Origin: Sulfuriferula sp. | GTDB taxonomy: Bacteria > Pseudomonadota > Gammaproteobacteria > Burkholderiales > Sulfuriferulaceae | DNA length: 64,000 nucleotides | NCBI GenBank assembly: GCA_031291235.1 | Contig: JARLJL010000006.1 | Span: forward strand, 248,001 to 312,000 | Reading direction: 5' to 3' | Part shown: positions 9,518 to 19,500 of the stretch, piece by piece | Position numbering within the stretch: the first letter of the stretch is position 1 | Layout: each line of letters opens with the position of its first letter | Translations under genes and position numbers: made by a program | The notes under the pieces: model-generated | What the model was told of the DNA's origin: nothing | What the model saw: only the letters and a program-made list of their open reading frames with translations | Databases searched by the model: none

Positions 9518-10703
9518 CCAGAAATTGCCGGGAGAACATCCAGACGAGTCTGCTTTGCTGGATGAAATCGCCCGGCTCAATAAAATCATCCGCGCACTGA
9601 TGGATCGCGCCGAACGCAGCACCAGCGTTCAGGTCTCCGACTTCGGTCTGTTTCAGGTCACTGTCATGCTGGAAGAACGGGTGCGCAAACGCACCATCGC
9701 ACTGGAAACCGCACTGCGCGACAACGAAAGAATCACGCGCGCCTTGCGCGAATCCGAGATAAAGTTCCACGGACTGGCAAACCAGTCACTGGTCGGCATC
9801 CTCATCATCGAAGACGGCAAATTCATCTATACCAATCCCAAGTTCAACAAGATTTTCGGCTACACTGCAAAGGAAATTCGCCATGTTGCGCCGCTGGACA
9901 CCATATTCGAGAGCGACCGCCCGCTAGTCGCAGAGCATATGCGCAAGCATCTCAGCGGTGACAAGAAGCGGCTCGGCACCGTATTTCGCGGCCTGCGCAA
10001 GAATGGCACCGTCATCAATATCGAATTTCACGCCAGCGCCATGAACATGGGCGGCAAGCGTGTACTGATCAGCCTGGTTATCGACGTGACGGAACGCACT
10101 CGCGCGGAACAGGAGGTGAACGCCTTGCAGGAAATGCTGCGCGAACAGTCTACGCACGACGCATTAACCGGACTCTACAACCGCCATCATCTCGAGGAAA
10201 CACTGGACCGAGAACTGATCGCGGCGCAGCGTCACGGACACCCCATCAGCATTATCATGGGCGACCTCGACCACTTCAAAACCATCAACGACAGCTACGG
10301 ACATCTTGCCGGCGACGCAGTATTGCGCACGTTCGGCACGCTGATGAAGCAACACGCACGCAGCAGCGACATCTACTGTCGCTATGGCGGCGAGGAATTC
10401 CTGCTGGTTCTGCCGCAAATGGCAAAGCACAACGCCATCGAACGCGCTGAACAATTGCGCAAGACAATAGCGGCTACCCCTGTCGATTACGGTACAACAC
10501 AGATCGCAGTAACGGTTTCATTCGGCGTTGCGACATTTCCACACGACGGGGGCAGCGGCGACGCACTGATCGCCGCTGCCGACCAAGCGCTATATGCAGC
10601 CAAAGCAACCGGCCGCAACCGTGTCAATGCCAGCCCCGCCACGCCCGATACCGCCATACCCGTGCAGATTCGAGGCGCAGACTGGGGATATCATAAAAAT
10701 TAA
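9507..10703 (+). CDS. PAS-GGDEF diguanylate cyclase
   Basis: A 398-residue soluble protein. An N-terminal helical coiled-coil (about 10-85) precedes a PAS domain (about 85-205) and a GGDEF domain (about 215-375). The catalytic motif is GGEEF, with RxxD (RSSD) five residues before it, so the cyclase looks active and product-inhibited. It makes c-di-GMP from two GTP. No receiver or membrane segment is present; the signal may come from PAS and from the FIST protein whose gene overlaps its start. GGAG at 9499-9502 serves ATG 9507 or the adjacent ATG 9510. Confidence 0.92.
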   Translation: MMPDQKLPGEHPDESALLDEIARLNKIIRALMDRAERSTSVQVSDFGLFQVTVMLEERVRKRTIALETALRDNERITRALRESEIKFHGLANQSLVGILIIEDGKFIYTNPKFNKIFGYTAKEIRHVAPLDTIFESDRPLVAEHMRKHLSGDKKRLGTVFRGLRKNGTVINIEFHASAMNMGGKRVLISLVIDVTERTRAEQEVNALQEMLREQSTHDALTGLYNRHHLEETLDRELIAAQRHGHPISIIMGDLDHFKTINDSYGHLAGDAVLRTFGTLMKQHARSSDIYCRYGGEEFLLVLPQMAKHNAIERAEQLRKTIAATPVDYGTTQIAVTVSFGVATFPHDGGSGDALIAAADQALYAAKATGRNRVNASPATPDTAIPVQIRGADWGYHKN

Positions 10704-10725
10704 CCGACTGACTACCCCATTGCAT

Positions 10726-11283
10726 TTAAGTGCAAGAACCAGCAGCCAGCTGCCACCGCCCTATGACGTCGTAGACCGGACCGTGTTCGGTCAAAACCGA
10801 CTTTACCAGCACAAAATCCCGCGCCGCCCACGACAGGGCAGCCATTTCCGCCGGCGGTTGCCGGCAATCGGCATGCCTCAACAAAGTCACATGCGGAAAA
10901 TAGGCGCGCTCATCGAAATGGAAACCCGCTGTTTCCAACAGGGTCTGCAACTCATGCACCAGCCCGCTCAACGCCTGCGGCGTAACAGCTGGCGCTACCC
11001 AGGCAATACGACTGTGCGGCCACCAGCCCAGATGCGTCAGCGCTATATCGCACCCGCCGCAACGGACTTGCGCAGCGACGGTCTGCAGCCCGGCGAGACG
11101 CGCTTCCGGCACCTCGCCCAGAAATGCCAGCGTAATATGCATGGCATTTGCACGCGTACGCCGCCCGCCGCAGAGCGCATGCATTTTTCCGCTCAAGCGG
11201 TCGAGCGCAATCCGCATATCGGCATCGGGCCATAGCGCAAAAAATACGCGGGCTGTTTTCGAATTGGCATCAGCTGGCATCAT
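10726..11283 (-). CDS. thpR: RNA 2',3'-cyclic phosphodiesterase (2'-5' RNA ligase family)
   Basis: A 185-residue member of the 2H phosphoesterase superfamily. The two catalytic H-x-T-x motifs are both present: HITL (about residue 49) and HVTL (about residue 131). Family members open 2',3'-cyclic phosphates on RNA and can join 2'-5' ends in vitro. It is convergent with the diguanylate cyclase gene, 22 bases apart, and divergent from the amrB gene. GGAG lies before the two adjacent ATG codons. Confidence 0.92.
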   Translation of the reverse strand: MMPADANSKTARVFFALWPDADMRIALDRLSGKMHALCGGRRTRANAMHITLAFLGEVPEARLAGLQTVAAQVRCGGCDIALTHLGWWPHSRIAWVAPAVTPQALSGLVHELQTLLETAGFHFDERAYFPHVTLLRHADCRQPPAEMAALSWAARDFVLVKSVLTEHGPVYDVIGRWQLAAGSCT

Positions 11284-11376
11284 CGCGCTCCATGAGCATA
11301 TTATGTACAGACACTTGAATTTTAGCGTAGCACCTAAATCTAACCAGTATGCTCTTCCTCACTGGAGATCGCCGTC

Positions 11377-12180
11377 ATGTACCGAATTCGCCCACCTGCC
11401 GTCGCCGGCACCTTTTATTCGGATCAAGCCAATATCCTGGCCCGGGATGTAACGACCCTGCTTACGGCAGCCGTACCCCAGAATGATATTCCCAAAGCCA
11501 TCATAGTGCCTCATGCCGGTTATATCTATTCCGGCACCACGGCCGCCGCAGCTTACGCCAGCCTGGCTGCCGGACGCGGCAAAATCACCCGCGTGGTGCT
11601 GCTCGGCCCGGTACACCGCGTGGCGGTACACGGTCTTGCCCTGCCCGACGCCGACGCTTTTGCCACGCCGCTGGGCAATATCCCCATCGACCACAACGCC
11701 GTCGCCCTATTGAACACCATGCCGCAAGTGGTCACCAGTGCTGCCGCCCATGCCTGGGAACATTCGCTGGAAGTGCAGCTGCCTTTTCTGCAATCGGTGC
11801 TGGGCGATTTCAGTCTGGTACCCTTGGCGGTAGGCGATGCCACCCCGGCGGAAATCGCCGAAGTGCTGAATGCACTATGGGGCGGTCCGGAAACCCTGAT
11901 CGTCATCAGCTCCGACCTGTCGCATTTCCTGTCTTATGAAACGGCACAAGCCGTAGATCAGCAAACAGCGCAACGCATACTGGAATTGCACGGCCCGCTC
12001 AGCCATGAACAAGCCTGCGGCGGCACGCCTATCAATGGCATGCTGCTGGCCGCCAAGCGTCACCATCTGCAACCGATATTGCTGGACTTGCGTAATTCGG
12101 GCGACACCGCCGGCGACAAATCGCACGTGGTCGGCTATGCCTCATTCGCTTTCATGGAAGACGCCGACCATGCCCACTGA
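11377..12180 (+). CDS. amrB: AmmeMemoRadiSam system protein B (MEMO1-like)
   Basis: A 267-residue MEMO-family protein, first gene of the AmmeMemoRadiSam trio. Typical elements are RPPAVAGTFY at the N-terminus, IVPHAGYIYSG (metal/active-site-like His), HAWEHSLEVQLPFLQ and SDLSHF. The fold is related to class III extradiol dioxygenases; the substrate is unknown. The stop overlaps the start of amrA, consistent with a coupled operon. GGAG lies shortly before the ATG. Confidence 0.92.
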   Translation: MYRIRPPAVAGTFYSDQANILARDVTTLLTAAVPQNDIPKAIIVPHAGYIYSGTTAAAAYASLAAGRGKITRVVLLGPVHRVAVHGLALPDADAFATPLGNIPIDHNAVALLNTMPQVVTSAAAHAWEHSLEVQLPFLQSVLGDFSLVPLAVGDATPAEIAEVLNALWGGPETLIVISSDLSHFLSYETAQAVDQQTAQRILELHGPLSHEQACGGTPINGMLLAAKRHHLQPILLDLRNSGDTAGDKSHVVGYASFAFMEDADHAH

Positions 12181-12739
12181 CCGGGGACAAATCCTGCTGC
12201 CGATCGCACGCGCGGCCATCGCTGAACAACTCGGGCAGCCTTACCGTGCCAACGAAGACTACAGCTGGTTGCATGAGCACCGCGCCTGTTTCGTCACACT
12301 CACGCAACACGAGCAATTGCGCGGCTGCATCGGCACGCTGGAAGCGCATCGCTCGCTACTCGCCGATGTGAAGGCCAATGCACATGCAGCTGCATTTCAC
12401 GACCCGCGTTTTCCGCCACTGACAAGAGCGGAACTGAACTATACTGAAGTTGAGGTATCGCTGTTATCCGTCATGCAAGACATGAGCTTTCACAGCGAAG
12501 CGGATGCGCTGGCCCAGTTGCGACCGGAAATCGACGGCATCGTGCTGGAATTCGGCCGTTACCGCAGCACCTTTTTACCGCAGGTCTGGGAACAACTGCC
12601 CGACCCGGTCGAATTCATGGCACATCTGAAACGCAAAGCAGGATTAGACCCGCGCTTCTGGGATGCTGGTATCCGGCTATCCCGCTACACCGTGAGCAAG
12701 TGGAAAGAACGCGATCAGGAGGTGAACACCAGACCATGA
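12170..12739 (+). CDS. amrA: AmmeMemoRadiSam system protein A (AMMECR1 domain)
   Basis: A 189-residue AMMECR1-domain protein. The family signature LRGCIGTLEAHRSL is present at about residues 50-63, with FHDPRFPPL and ELNYTEVEVSLL after it. The open frame reaches up to 12005 inside amrB; ATG 12170 is preferred because it has GGAAG upstream and gives the normal family N-terminus. It overlaps amrB by 11 bases and amrS by 4 bases (ATGA). Function is unknown; its constant pairing with a radical SAM enzyme suggests a shared modification reaction. Confidence 0.9.
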   Translation: MPTDRGQILLPIARAAIAEQLGQPYRANEDYSWLHEHRACFVTLTQHEQLRGCIGTLEAHRSLLADVKANAHAAAFHDPRFPPLTRAELNYTEVEVSLLSVMQDMSFHSEADALAQLRPEIDGIVLEFGRYRSTFLPQVWEQLPDPVEFMAHLKRKAGLDPRFWDAGIRLSRYTVSKWKERDQEVNTRP

Positions 12740-13821
12740 CCACACCACACCATCCGGGCAAATACTGGCACGCACTGGACGACGGCCGTATCCAGTGCGA
12801 CCTGTGTCCGCGCGACTGCAAACTGCACGAAGGTCAGCGCGGCGCCTGTTTCGTGCGCATGCGCGAGAACAATCAAATCGTATTGACCACTTATGGTCGC
12901 TCATCGGGTTTCTGCATCGACCCGATAGAAAAAAAACCTCTCAATCACTTCTACCCCGGCAGCAGCGTGCTCTCGTTCGGCACCGCAGGCTGCAATCTGG
13001 CATGCAAATTCTGCCAGAACTGGGACATCAGCAAGTCCAGGGACATGGACAGCCTGATGGATCAGGCCGCGCCTGAAACCATAGCCATCGCCGCTGAACG
13101 TAGCGGCTGCAAAAGCGTGGCCTTCACCTACAACGACCCGGTGATCTTCGCCGAATACGCGATGGACACGGCCGACGCCTGCCATGCGCGCGGCATCAAA
13201 ACCGTTGCAGTCACCGCAGGCTATATGCACGCTGCGGCACGGCGCGATTTTTACAGCAGGATAGACGCCGCCAATGTCGACCTCAAGGCATTTACCGAGG
13301 ATTTCTACTTCAAGCTCACCGGCTCGCAGCTGCAACCGGTGCTGGATACGCTGGTTTATCTCAGGCACGAAACCGATGTCTGGTTTGAAATCACCACCCT
13401 GCTCATTCCCGGCAAGAACGATAGCGATGAGGAAATCAGCGCCATGTGCCAGTGGATCATGCAACAACTGGGGCCGGACGTACCGCTGCATTTTTCGGCA
13501 TTTCACCCCGATTACAAAATGCCGGACATCCCGCAGACGCCTGCCGCCACGCTGATACGCGCGCGCGACATCGCCTTGCGCGCGGGGCTGCATTACGTCT
13601 ATACCGGCAACGTACATCACATCGAAGGCGACACCACTTTCTGCCCGGATTGTCATGCCCCGCTCATCGTGCGCGACTGGTACCAGATCAACACTTACCG
13701 GTTGACGGCGGACGGCTGCTGCCCCGATTGCGGCAGCCGCATAGCCGGGAGATTCGACGCCCAGCCCGGCCATTTCGGCAGACAACGTATCCCGATTGCG
13801 ATCAATCGGGTTCCGGCATGA
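12736..13821 (+). CDS. amrS: AmmeMemoRadiSam system radical SAM enzyme
   Basis: A 361-residue radical SAM protein. The 4Fe-4S/SAM motif is CNLACKFC (CxxxCxxC) near residue 86, with an N-terminal CDLCPRDC cluster region near 20. A C-terminal pair of CPDC-type knuckles (about 303-337) may hold zinc or another cluster. It resembles pyruvate-formate-lyase-activating enzymes in the core. AGGAGG at 12717-12722 and the ATGA junction with amrA support ATG 12736; an upstream in-frame start at 12700 is unlikely. Confidence 0.92.
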   Translation: MTTPHHPGKYWHALDDGRIQCDLCPRDCKLHEGQRGACFVRMRENNQIVLTTYGRSSGFCIDPIEKKPLNHFYPGSSVLSFGTAGCNLACKFCQNWDISKSRDMDSLMDQAAPETIAIAAERSGCKSVAFTYNDPVIFAEYAMDTADACHARGIKTVAVTAGYMHAAARRDFYSRIDAANVDLKAFTEDFYFKLTGSQLQPVLDTLVYLRHETDVWFEITTLLIPGKNDSDEEISAMCQWIMQQLGPDVPLHFSAFHPDYKMPDIPQTPAATLIRARDIALRAGLHYVYTGNVHHIEGDTTFCPDCHAPLIVRDWYQINTYRLTADGCCPDCGSRIAGRFDAQPGHFGRQRIPIAINRVPA

Positions 13822-13849
13822 TACTGAAAATAATAACAGGAGACTCATG

Positions 13850-14500
13850 ATGACCAGCGCACTGGAACAACTCGTTCGTATTCCCAGCGATCACTTGCGC
13901 ATAGAAGCGCTGCTGGAGTTGCCGGAAAACGCGCAGGGCATCGTGCTGTTCGCGCACGGCAGCGGCAGCAATCGCCACAGCCCGCGTAACAATTATGTCG
14001 CCAGAGTATTGCGCGACGCGGGCATAGGTACATTGCTGATCGATTTGCTGACGCCGCAGGAAGATCTGCTCTATAAGTCCCAATTCGACATCCCGCTGCT
14101 AACCAAACGCCTGCTGGACGCCACGGAATGGGTCAGCCAGGAACCGGCCACGCAACACCTGCCCATCGCCTATTTCGGTTCCAGCATCGGTGCTGCGGTG
14201 GCGCTACAGGCCGCCGTGGATTCCCCACACCCAATTGCAGCAGTCGTGTCGCGTAGCGGTCGCGTCGATCTGGCCGGCAGCGGCACGCTGCAAAATATAC
14301 ACGTACCGACGTTATTGCTGGTCGGCGGCTTCGATTACCCGGTCATCGAGCTCAACCAAAATGCCTATGAACAGATGGATTGCCCCAAAGCCCTGACCAT
14401 TATTCCGGGCGCGACGCATCTGTTCGAGGAAACAGGCACACGCGAACAGGTCGCCTATCAGACAACAGTCTGGCTGAAACAATATCTGCAAGCAGCCTGA
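13850..14500 (+). CDS. Alpha/beta hydrolase (dienelactone hydrolase-like)
   Basis: A 216-residue alpha/beta hydrolase. The nucleophile elbow is FGSSIG (GxSxG) near residue 110, the oxyanion region is VLFAHGSGS near 33, the acid is likely the Asp of VGGFDYP, and the catalytic His is in GATHLFEE. AGGAGA six bases before ATG 13850 favours that start over the adjacent ATG 13847. It follows amrS by only 28 bases, so it may be read with the AmmeMemoRadiSam operon. In other bacteria this family is often next to phosphoribosyltransferase genes. The substrate is unknown. Confidence 0.85.
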   Translation: MTSALEQLVRIPSDHLRIEALLELPENAQGIVLFAHGSGSNRHSPRNNYVARVLRDAGIGTLLIDLLTPQEDLLYKSQFDIPLLTKRLLDATEWVSQEPATQHLPIAYFGSSIGAAVALQAAVDSPHPIAAVVSRSGRVDLAGSGTLQNIHVPTLLLVGGFDYPVIELNQNAYEQMDCPKALTIIPGATHLFEETGTREQVAYQTTVWLKQYLQAA

Positions 14501-14590
14501 ATAATATTCAATACAAAACACACTTCTTCATCGCAATCCCGACAGTATGCGATACTGCGCCATGACCCATGTTCGCAACACTTGAAGCTC

Positions 14591-15307
14591 ATGCAGACAC
14601 CTCTGGATACTGTTTTCATCGCCCGCAATCTCACCAAAACCTATCACATGGGCGAGGTGGAAATCCCGGCATTACGCGGCGTTGATCTGGAAATTTACGC
14701 AGGCGAGTTTGTCGTTTTGCTCGGCCCCTCCGGCAGCGGAAAATCCACACTGCTCAACATATTGGGCGGCCTGGACACACCCACCTCCGGCGAAGCACGC
14801 TGGCGCGACCATAATCTATCTACTGCCGATGAACGCGAGCTCACCAGCTACCGGCGCGAGCACGTGGGTTTTGTGTTCCAGTTCTATAACCTCATCTCCA
14901 GTCTGACCGTACGCGAAAATGTGGCGCTGGTCACCGACATCGCCACCAACCCGCTGACGCCGGAAGCCGCACTGCAACTGGTCGGTCTGGAACAGCGCAT
15001 GAATCATTTCCCCTCGCAGCTATCCGGCGGCGAGCAGCAGCGCGTCGCCATTGCCCGCGCCATCGCCAAGCGCCCCGACGTATTGCTGTGCGACGAACCC
15101 ACCGGTGCGCTGGACTACCAGACCGGCAAGGTAGTGCTGGAAGTGATTGCCAGGATCAATCAGGAACTGGGCACCACTGCTATCGTCATCACCCACAACG
15201 CCGCCATCTCCGGCATGGCAGACCGTATCATGCGCCTTGCCAACGGGCAGGTTGTAGCTGTTGAACAAAACCCGCACAAACTCACTCCGGCAGAGCTGTC
15301 CTGGTGA
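14591..15307 (+). CDS. ABC transporter ATP-binding protein (MacB/LolD-like)
   Basis: A 238-residue ATPase subunit. Walker A is GPSGSGKST, the Q-loop lies in FVFQFYNLI, the signature is LSGGEQQR, Walker B is [12 protein letters not shown] and the switch His is in VITHN. This is the LolD/MacB/FtsE subgroup that powers mechanotransmission through FtsX-type permeases rather than direct substrate channels. A TTG at 14582 is in frame, but the ATG 14591 is the ordinary choice. The gene ends with a 4-base overlap into the permease. Confidence 0.92.
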   Translation: MQTPLDTVFIARNLTKTYHMGEVEIPALRGVDLEIYAGEFVVLLGPSGSGKSTLLNILGGLDTPTSGEARWRDHNLSTADERELTSYRREHVGFVFQFYNLISSLTVRENVALVTDIATNPLTPEAALQLVGLEQRMNHFPSQLSGGEQQRVAIARAIAKRPDVLLCDEPTGALDYQTGKVVLEVIARINQELGTTAIVITHNAAISGMADRIMRLANGQVVAVEQNPHKLTPAELSW

Positions 15308-17664
15308 AAGCGCTCGACCGCAAACTGCTGCGCGACCTGGCCAATATGAAGGGCCAGGCGTTTACCATTGCGCTGGTGGTTGCAGCAGGCATAGGCGCAT
15401 TCATTTCCCAAATCACGACCTACGACTCACTGAATTGGTCGCGTCAGTCCTATTACGAAACCGCCCGCTTTGCCCACATCTTTGCCGACATCAAACGCGC
15501 ACCCGACTCGATGATCAATCAGATCACCGAGATTTCCGGCGTGGCGGATGTCGAAACCACCGTCATGGCCGATGTCACGCTGGATATTCCCAACGTGGCC
15601 GAACCGGTGATCGGGCGCATGATAGGGCTGCCCGACAGCGGGCAGCCGCGCCTGAATCGGCTCACCCTGCGTCAGGGCCGCATGGTAGAACCGGATCATG
15701 GCAACGAGGTCCTTGTTTCCGAGGCTTTTGCCAAGGCGCGCAAACTGCAGCCCGGCGACAAGCTCGCCGCCATCTTGAACGGCAAGCGCGAACAACTGGC
15801 TATCGTCGGCATAGTGCTCTCGCCGGAATACGTATATGCCAGCCTCGGCGGCGTCCTGCCCGACGACCGCGGCTTCGGTGTGTTCTGGATGAACCGGAAA
15901 CGCCTGGCCAGCGCATTCGATATGGATGGCGCGTTTAATCACGTCGTACTGCGCATGATGCCGGGTGCGAACGAACGTGCCATCATTGATACGCTGGACC
16001 GGCTGCTGGAACCCTATGGCGCACTGGGTGCCCATGGCCGCGACGAACAGCCCTCCAACAAGATGCTGAGTCAGGAAATCAGTCAGCAGAAGACCATGTC
16101 TACCGTCTTCCCCATCATTTTCCTCGGCGTCGCCGCATTTCTGCTCAATGTCGTACTGTCCCGCCAGATTGCAACCCAGCGTGGCGAAATTGCTGCGCTC
16201 AAGGCCATAGGTTATGCCAACACAGCAATCGCAGCGCATTATTTCAAACTGGTGCTGCTGATCGTGAGTCTGGGTATTTTCATGGGAGTCCTGCTCGGAG
16301 CATGGCTCGGTTACCAGCTCACTTCAATGTATACCGCATTTTTCCACTTCCCCAAACTGATCTACCGCGTCCAGCCCTGGATACCGCTGGCCGCAGCCAG
16401 CATCAGCCTGATTGCGGCGTTGGGCGGCGCATTCAATACCATGCGCAACATCATGCGGCTGGCGCCAGCCGAGGCCATGCGTCCACCAGCGCCCACCGAG
16501 TTCCGCCGCATGCTGCTGGAACACCTGGGGCTGGAAAAATTCCTGTCGCCGCAAGTGCGCATGATCATCCGCACGCTGGAGCGCCGCCCGCTACGTACTT
16601 TGCTGACAGCATTCGGCATTGCCTGTTCCGTCGCCATTATCATATCTGGCACATTCTGGCGCGATGCCATTGATTACCTGATTACCGTGCAATTCACTCA
16701 AGCAGAACGCGAGGATGCGCAAATCACGTTTACCAATGCGGTAAATCATCGCGGACTGTACGCCATCGCCCACCTGCCCGGCGTGCTGTTCGCCGAGGGC
16801 TCGCGTAGCGTACCTGTACGCCTGCGCGCCGAGCATCTGACCTATCTCACCACTATTTCCGGCCTGCCGGAAACTGCCGAACTGCGCCGGCCGCTGGACA
16901 GCAAGCAGCGCCCCATCATCATCCCGGCAGACGGCGTACTGCTCACCGACCGGCTGGCGCAAAAACTCGGCGTCCGCCCCGGAGATCACTTGCAGGTGGA
17001 AGTACTGGAAGGCAACCGCATCAAGAAAAACGTACTGGTAACCGGCGTGGTCGACGACCTGCTCGGACTGTCGGTTTACATGAATCTGCATACGCTCAAC
17101 CGCATGCTGGATGAAGGCGACAGCATATCCTCGGTGGCCGTAGTACTAGACCGTAACCGGCTACAGGCATTCAATGCGGAAACCAAAGCGACACCCAAAA
17201 TCGCCACTGTCAATTTCAAGGCTTCGGCATTGCAAAGCTTTGAAGAAACCTCCGCAAAGAATATCCTGGTATTTACCAGCATTGTCACCGCCTTTGCCGC
17301 TGCCATCACCGTCGGCGTGGTCTATAACAGCGCCCGTATCGCGCTGGCAGAACGGGCATGGGAGCTTGCCAGCCTGCGTGTGCTCGGCTTTACCCGCCGC
17401 GAAGTCTCCACGCTGTTGCTTGGCGAGCTGGGGGTAGAACTCATACTGGCAATTCCGTTCGGACTATGGCTGGGGTACCTGCTCGCGCTACTGCTGGTGA
17501 ACCTGACGCATAACGAAACCATCTCGATTCCGGTTATCATAGCACCGCGCACCTATGCTTATGCTGTGCTCATCACGCTAGCCGCAGGCATCGTCAGTGC
17601 GCTTGTCGTACGCCATCGCATCGACCAACTGGATCTGGTAGGCGTGCTGAAAACAAGGGAATAA
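15304..17664 (+). CDS. FtsX-like ABC transporter permease, duplicated FtsX module
   Basis: A 786-residue inner-membrane permease with two FtsX-like repeats. A first helix at about 18-40 is followed by a periplasmic domain (about 45-255) and three helices (about 270-380). A second set starts near 430, with a second periplasmic region (about 455-650) and three final helices (about 660-780). The GTG start overlaps the ATPase stop (GTGA). With the ATPase and the downstream HlyD adaptor it should form a MacAB-like export or lipid-handling system; no outer-membrane factor gene is nearby. Confidence 0.9.
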   Translation: MKALDRKLLRDLANMKGQAFTIALVVAAGIGAFISQITTYDSLNWSRQSYYETARFAHIFADIKRAPDSMINQITEISGVADVETTVMADVTLDIPNVAEPVIGRMIGLPDSGQPRLNRLTLRQGRMVEPDHGNEVLVSEAFAKARKLQPGDKLAAILNGKREQLAIVGIVLSPEYVYASLGGVLPDDRGFGVFWMNRKRLASAFDMDGAFNHVVLRMMPGANERAIIDTLDRLLEPYGALGAHGRDEQPSNKMLSQEISQQKTMSTVFPIIFLGVAAFLLNVVLSRQIATQRGEIAALKAIGYANTAIAAHYFKLVLLIVSLGIFMGVLLGAWLGYQLTSMYTAFFHFPKLIYRVQPWIPLAAASISLIAALGGAFNTMRNIMRLAPAEAMRPPAPTEFRRMLLEHLGLEKFLSPQVRMIIRTLERRPLRTLLTAFGIACSVAIIISGTFWRDAIDYLITVQFTQAEREDAQITFTNAVNHRGLYAIAHLPGVLFAEGSRSVPVRLRAEHLTYLTTISGLPETAELRRPLDSKQRPIIIPADGVLLTDRLAQKLGVRPGDHLQVEVLEGNRIKKNVLVTGVVDDLLGLSVYMNLHTLNRMLDEGDSISSVAVVLDRNRLQAFNAETKATPKIATVNFKASALQSFEETSAKNILVFTSIVTAFAAAITVGVVYNSARIALAERAWELASLRVLGFTRREVSTLLLGELGVELILAIPFGLWLGYLLALLLVNLTHNETISIPVIIAPRTYAYAVLITLAAGIVSALVVRHRIDQLDLVGVLKTRE

Positions 17665-17670
17665 AACAAT

Positions 17671-18858
17671 ATGAACTGGGGCAAACGACTTTTCATCCTG
17701 ATCGCCATATTGGGCACTATTGCCACCCTGGTCTGGGCCTTTCTGCCCAAACCGGTCACCGTACAGCTTGCTACCGTCACTCGAGGCAACTTCCAGCAAA
17801 TCGTCGAGGAGGACGGTAAAACCCGCATACGCGAACGCTATGTCGTCTCGGCACCGTTATTGGGGAAATTACAACGCATTACGCTTAAAGCCGGTGACCA
17901 TGTCCGCCGTGGCCAGATTATCGCCACCATACAGCCCAGCATGCCGGCATTACTCGATGTGCGTTCGACAGCCGAGCTGAACGAACGGGCAGGATCGGCT
18001 CAAGCCCAGCAGGCCCGTGCCGTCGCCACGGTCGCGCGCGCCAGGGTCGCGCTGGATAAATCCATCGCTGACTTGAAACGCGCCCGGACGCTCGCTGCCA
18101 GCCATTTCATTTCGCCGGCCCAACTCGAACAATCCGAACTGGAAGTCCAGCTCAACACCAGGGAATTGGAAGCCATGCGGTATGCAGCCCTTGCTGCCCA
18201 GCACGATGTCGCCACCGCCAGGGCAGCCTTGTTGCAATTGAAAAACGGCGCTGAGTCAGGCAAGACATGGCCGGTCATCGCCCCGATAGCGGGTGAAGTA
18301 CTGAAAGTAAATCAGGAAAGCGAAGGTATCGTAGCAATTGGTGCACCGCTGCTGGAAATCGGCAACCCGCAAGATCTGGAAATTGTAGTAGATGTACTTA
18401 CCAGTGATGCCACCATGATCAAACCCGGCGCTGCTGTAAACATCAGCGCCGGGGATCAAACAGCCGGTTTACAGGGGCGGGTGCGACTGGTCGAGCCTTC
18501 TGCCTTTACCAAAATTTCCGCGCTTGGCGTCGAAGAGCAGCGTGTCAACGTCATCATCGACCTCACCTCTCCGGCAACGCAATGGCAACATCTCGGTGAC
18601 GGTTACAAGGTTGACACCAGTATCATCGTATTCAGCGCCGATGACGCCGTCCGGGTTCCGGTAAGCGCATTGTTCCGCAAGGATGGACAATGGGCTGTAT
18701 TCGTTGCCGAAAATGGGCGGGCAATAATCCGGACGGTAGCAATTGCCCGGCGTAGCGGGCTGAATGCGATGCTGAATCAGGGTCTGCAGCCTGGTGAAAA
18801 AGTCATCATCTATCCCGGCGATCTGATCAAACCGGGCGTACGCATCAAGGCTGGCTAA
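17671..18858 (+). CDS. HlyD/MacA-type periplasmic adaptor
   Basis: A 395-residue membrane-fusion protein with an N-terminal membrane anchor (residues 5-24), a biotinyl-lipoyl-like half-motif (about 55-80), an alpha-hairpin of heptad-like sequence (about 95-195), the second lipoyl half (IAPIAGEVLKVNQESEGIV) and a beta-barrel region. It lies 6 bases after the permease stop and has AAGGGA before its ATG. It should link the inner-membrane ABC exporter to an outer-membrane channel encoded elsewhere. Its 3' end overlaps the convergent phosphoribosyltransferase by 4 bases. Confidence 0.9.
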   Translation: MNWGKRLFILIAILGTIATLVWAFLPKPVTVQLATVTRGNFQQIVEEDGKTRIRERYVVSAPLLGKLQRITLKAGDHVRRGQIIATIQPSMPALLDVRSTAELNERAGSAQAQQARAVATVARARVALDKSIADLKRARTLAASHFISPAQLEQSELEVQLNTRELEAMRYAALAAQHDVATARAALLQLKNGAESGKTWPVIAPIAGEVLKVNQESEGIVAIGAPLLEIGNPQDLEIVVDVLTSDATMIKPGAAVNISAGDQTAGLQGRVRLVEPSAFTKISALGVEEQRVNVIIDLTSPATQWQHLGDGYKVDTSIIVFSADDAVRVPVSALFRKDGQWAVFVAENGRAIIRTVAIARRSGLNAMLNQGLQPGEKVIIYPGDLIKPGVRIKAG

Positions 18859-19487
18859 TCCGCTGCACTTTCATGCAGCATGGCGATTACCTCTTCGTCT
18901 TCCACTTGCGGAAAATCTTCATAGAACTGTCCCACCGCCTGAAAGTATTCAGGCACTTCCAGACACACCACTTCATCAGCATATTGCCGCACCTTGGCCA
19001 GCGTATCCTCCGGCGATACGGGTACCGCACATATCAGTTTAGCCGGATGTCTGGCTCGCAGGCCGTGCAACGCAGCAATCATGGTGGACCCTGTTGCCAG
19101 CCCGTCGTCGATTACGATAACGATACGATCAGCCGGATCAAGCGGCGGACGTATCGGGGTATATAGCGCACGGCGCTGGCGTATGGTGTCCAGCTGCACC
19201 TGCGTCTCCGTAGCGATGTACTCGGGTGTGCCGCCTACCGATGCCGCATAATCCGCAATGTAGCGCCAACCGCTCTCGTCAACCGAGCCGATCGCAAATT
19301 CCGGGCTGTACGGCGCGCGTAGCTTGCGTACCAGCACCACATCGAAATCCCCTTCCAGGCGCTTCGCAATCAGCTTCGCCATCGGCACGGAGCCGCGCGG
19401 TATGGCCAGTATCAGCGGGTGCTTGCCGCGGTATTGCTGCAGGCTGTCGGCCAGTTGCTGCGCCGCGTCAAGACGATCACGAAACAT
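18855..19487 (-). CDS. Phosphoribosyltransferase family protein
   Basis: A 210-residue type I phosphoribosyltransferase. The PRPP loop reads VIVIDDGLATGST near residue 120, and the N-terminal LILAIPRGSVPMA matches the subgroup often annotated as predicted phosphoribosyltransferases and found beside alpha/beta hydrolase genes. The frame is open to 19646, but AGGAGG directly upstream fixes ATG 19487. It is the second gene after the CHAD protein, 13 bases apart. The base or substrate acted on is unknown. Confidence 0.87.
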   Translation of the reverse strand: MFRDRLDAAQQLADSLQQYRGKHPLILAIPRGSVPMAKLIAKRLEGDFDVVLVRKLRAPYSPEFAIGSVDESGWRYIADYAASVGGTPEYIATETQVQLDTIRQRRALYTPIRPPLDPADRIVIVIDDGLATGSTMIAALHGLRARHPAKLICAVPVSPEDTLAKVRQYADEVVCLEVPEYFQAVGQFYEDFPQVEDEEVIAMLHESAAD

Positions 19488-19500
19488 AAGTGCGCCTCCT

